The notes beneath the pieces are model-generated. The model ran no database searches, was not told the origin of the DNA, and was given only the letters and a program-made list of their open reading frames with translations. DNA of 5,618 bases from positions 1 to 5,618 of the forward strand of contig JACOYM010000027.1 in the NCBI GenBank assembly GCA_016181905.1. The letters run 5' to 3'. The translations under genes and the position numbers were made by a program. This document shows, in pieces, positions 4,801-5,618 of the stretch. Numbering within the stretch: position 1 is the first letter of the stretch; each line of letters starts with the position of its first letter. This DNA is from Candidatus Pacearchaeota archaeon (GTDB lineage Archaea; Nanobdellota; Nanobdellia; Pacearchaeales; GW2011-AR1).

Positions 4801-5618
4801 TATTAGCTAGAAAAGGACAAATAGATCAGGATAAAAAGCTTTTAGAAAAAGTTGTAAAAGAGGTAGAAGAATTAAAACATCAATTAAAAATAAGATACAG
4901 CGAAATAAAAGATAAGGAGCTTAATGATATTATTAAAGATTTGGTTGAGACAGAAGTTGTTTCTGAAAATTATTTTTCTGATGTAAATAAAGAATCTAAA
5001 TTAAAATTATTTGAGGAGCTTGCCGCAATCACGCACGGATTTGTCGGAGCTGATATCTCTGCCTTGGCAAAAGAGGCTGCAATGGCCGTTCTTAGAAAAT
5101 CACTGCCAAAATTTAATCTTAAGGAGGATGAGCCATTATCAGAGGATGTTTTAAAGGAGCTGAAGGTTACAGACGCTGATTTTAAAGAGGCATTGAAAAC
5201 AGTAAGGCCTTCTGCTATGAGGGAGGTATTGGTTGAAACACCAAATGTAAAATGGAATGATGTTGGCGGGATGGATAGCGTAAAGCAGGAATTAAAAGAG
5301 GCAGTTGAATGGCCTTTGAAATACCCCGGCTCATTTACCAGAATGGGCATAAGGCCGCCAAGAGGAATTTTGCTATACGGGCCGCCTGGAACAGGAAAGA
5401 CATTGCTGGCAAAGGCGGTTGCAAAGGAGAGCGAGGCTAATTTTATACAGGTAAAAGGCCCAAGCCTTTTATCAATGTGGGTTGGAGAGAGCGAAAAAGG
5501 CGTCAGAAAGATTTTTGAAAGGGCAAGGCAGGTTGCTCCATGCATAATATTCTTTGACGAGATAGATGCTCTTGCAGCAAGACGCGGTGTTGAGGCTGGA
5601 ACAAGGGTGATGGAGCAG
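1869..5618 (+). CDS. cdc48: Cdc48/VAT/p97-type AAA+ ATPase with intein and coiled-coil insertion (3' end outside window)
   Basis: Cdc48 is a hexameric unfoldase that threads proteins through a central pore and in archaea works with the proteasome. The window holds 1250 codons with no stop. Residues 1-190 form the N-domain (double-psi barrel plus CDC48_2) with a Gly/Phe-rich loop near 138-168. D1 has Walker A GPPGTGKT at 252-259, is interrupted by the intein (283-748), resumes at the pore loop SKFYGESE, and has Walker B IIFIDEID at 773-780 and the GATNRP sensor/RRPGRFDRE arginine-finger region at about 813-840. The D1 lid is split by a coiled-coil segment (about 864-1046) and resumes with AAITHGFVGAD. 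D2 begins near 1125, has Walker A at 1171-1178, the pore loop SMWVGESE and Walker B IIFFDEID (Asp1230, Glu1231), and then leaves the window. Without intein and insert the visible host protein matches the normal family length for this portion. All ATPase motifs seen are intact. The ATG at 1869 fits the family N-terminus. Confidence 0.97.
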   Translation, partial: MKQETSARLKVVEALQDDAYKGIARIDTEVMRELGLKRGDVVSIKGNRETIAIVDRAYPADIGEKIVRIDGIIRRNAKTGIGEVVDVKKVEIKEAKKVTIAPSQKGIMIQGDPESMKRGLLGRAVVKGDIVVLGGVQRRRDLMSEGFEDIFGDFLGEALGNFGFGGIQQIRFLIVSTNPNQPCVITENTEMVLSPKAVEVSEEKILEVTYEDIGGLTEEVKKIREMVELPLKHPEIFLKLGIEPPKGVLLHGPPGTGKTLLAKAVANESEANFILLNGPEIMCVDGETPILTNPKGYVKAEEIYKQEGDVEKFRNYDVKKLKEPVSTYSFKDGKIEKAHITHTTKLVANSYSLKLSDGNEINVSENQPFLVYRNGNLVWEPVKNIKIKDFVARLNKIDMKEESHHVSFEEFQKSFDLAEKDGRYALKSKNLSRSNFIKLPRETSPELLEILGLVVSDGNISEKGDSIGFYNNNVDLSNRFKYLMNRVFGISSFKEKNEVGCFGVIIYSKLLVEYFRLLGFSYGKKEAVPSYFFNLPIPEVQAFIRGYFDGDGTVSRLKIKNMIYPTPVLYSVNRDFLMQLQSLMLLKLGIQCRIKEHNTPKGLMHKLVVRGNEGRVRFLDIGAVSKHKLERLQEIKKVLRIKEHENIPHPSLLIGEIKRLPYKKYRNKDYYVYKTGNATKHSLKVLYNLASENNLLNPAIQQEFDLLNREDISWERVENIGRTGPRELYDFTVDKDSFVGAPYFLMHNSKFYGESEKRIRDIFEEAEKTAPAIIFIDEIDAIAPKREESYGEVERRVVSQLLTMMDGLKTRGKVVVIGATNRPNALDPALRRPGRFDREVEINVPDKDGRLSILKIHTRNMPIEHWDSVIAGNIMLMKLQSFNKETEGKIENINEKIKDISQKINRTKKELEEKNKELKELENSKRYSEENTLSRTLSKIRFTKDELSLLRERIEKDETLGEEHRKKIEKLKKDIIKILARKGQIDQDKKLLEKVVKEVEELKHQLKIRYSEIKDKELNDIIKDLVETEVVSENYFSDVNKESKLKLFEELAAITHGFVGADISALAKEAAMAVLRKSLPKFNLKEDEPLSEDVLKELKVTDADFKEALKTVRPSAMREVLVETPNVKWNDVGGMDSVKQELKEAVEWPLKYPGSFTRMGIRPPRGILLYGPPGTGKTLLAKAVAKESEANFIQVKGPSLLSMWVGESEKGVRKIFERARQVAPCIIFFDEIDALAARRGVEAGTRVMEQ
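2622..2665 (+). repeat. 44-bp exact repeat, D1 Walker A copy
   Basis: The 44 bases encoding the D1 Walker A and following helix (GPPGTGKTLLAKAV, residues 252-265, and two bases of the next codon) are identical, including every third codon position, to 5379-5422 in D2 of the same gene. Similarity continues beyond (SEANF) with only synonymous or few changes. The match before the block is at protein level only. Confidence 0.95.
2715..4112 (+). mobile_element. Cdc48 intein with LAGLIDADG homing endonuclease
   Basis: This in-frame element of 466 residues replaces the continuity between extein Met282 and Ser749. It begins with Cys1 in CVDGETPIL (block A) and ends with FLMHN (block G), followed by Ser as +1 nucleophile. 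Block F is LYDFTV with Asp448. Block B is recognisable as INVSENQPFLV (80-89), but the usual TxxH is SENQ, so the catalytic-site His is Gln85. Two LAGLIDADG motifs flank an endonuclease domain: ILGLVVSDG (168-176, Asp175) and FIRGYFDGDG (261-270, Asp269). The block-D-like KKEAVPSYFFNLP lies between them. Both metal-binding acidic residues are present, so homing activity is plausible. The site lies just before the D1 pore loop, a highly conserved position of the kind inteins favour. The composition is more AT-rich than the host exons. Excision is needed for a working D1 pore. Confidence 0.95.
4458..5006 (+). other. Coiled-coil insertion in the D1 small subdomain of Cdc48
   Basis: Ordinary Cdc48 proteins join KIHTRNMP to LAEITHGFVGAD with about six residues. 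Here about 183 residues (864-1046) intervene, in frame. The segment is dominated by Lys, Glu, Ile and Leu with heptad-like hydrophobic spacing. Long helical stretches at roughly 876-930 and 962-1030 are separated by a short region (931-960). It has no cysteine, no intein blocks, no predicted membrane segment and no enzyme motif. GC content falls to about 18% in places (4501-4560) against about 60% in the adjoining D1 exon (4321-4380), and Lys is almost always AAA. The host sequence on both sides is intact, so the lid can still fold if the insert projects outward as a helical hairpin. Function is unknown. ClpB/Hsp104 carry their regulatory coiled-coil M-domain in the corresponding D1 subdomain, a suggestive but unproven parallel. 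Confidence 0.85.
5379..5422 (+). repeat. 44-bp exact repeat, D2 Walker A copy
   Basis: Identical at every base to 2622-2665, it encodes the D2 Walker A and following helix (residues 1171-1184 plus two bases). The two copies stand in the same orientation 2757 bp apart and flank the intein and the coiled-coil insert. Confidence 0.95.

Noticed and set aside
4458..5006. The coiled-coil insert as a second, degenerate intein
   Set aside because: There is no Cys/Ser start, no TxxH block, no terminal His-Asn and no LAGLIDADG motif. The heptad-like pattern explains it better.
4970..5545. Minus-strand ORF of 191 codons
   Set aside because: It is antisense to the conserved Cdc48 D2 domain, with no independent support.

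Overview
The window looks like a stretch of archaeal chromosome. The evidence is a TFS-type transcript-cleavage factor, a Cdc48/VAT-type double AAA+ ATPase, a signal peptidase of the Ser/His/Asp (Sec11-like) type, a tRNA without encoded CCA, and TATA boxes about 26 nt upstream of probable start points. The AT-rich composition, the small factors and the Gly/Phe-rich loop in the Cdc48 N-domain suggest a DPANN lineage such as Woesearchaeota. That placement is an inference and cannot be proven from this window.

Left third (1-1330), all transcribed leftward: signal peptidase (728-1273), TFS (356-664) and tRNA-Lys(CTT) (220-294). A 99-bp sequence occurs twice with no mismatch, at the extreme left edge (1-99) and at 695-793. 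The second copy encodes the last 21 codons of the signal peptidase and carries the TATA box of TFS. The signal peptidase appears to have lost its normal C-terminal end exactly where this repeat begins.

Middle (1274-1468): a divergent control region. It holds one promoter for the signal peptidase, a nested set of inverted repeats with several TGYGCA motifs, a promoter for the rightward operon, and three regularly spaced TGTATACA-type palindromes lying over the start-point region of that operon.

Right two thirds (1469-5618), transcribed rightward: a 130-residue zinc-ribbon plus AbrB-like DNA-binding protein, then 7 nt later a very large cdc48 gene that runs off the window, open for 1250 codons. 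The cdc48 gene carries two separate insertions. The first is a 466-residue intein with a LAGLIDADG endonuclease, placed just before the D1 pore loop. Its conserved block-B histidine is replaced by glutamine. The second is a very AT-rich, Lys/Glu-rich coiled-coil segment of about 183 residues, which sits inside the small helical (lid) subdomain of D1. It is not an intein and is the most unusual item here: ClpB/Hsp104 disaggregases carry their coiled-coil M-domain in the same general subdomain.

How the pieces may work together (inference): the AbrB-like protein probably autoregulates the operon through the palindromes and so sets Cdc48 level. Cdc48 activity further depends on intein excision and perhaps on the coiled coil. 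TFS, signal peptidase and tRNA-Lys are housekeeping neighbours on the opposite strand.
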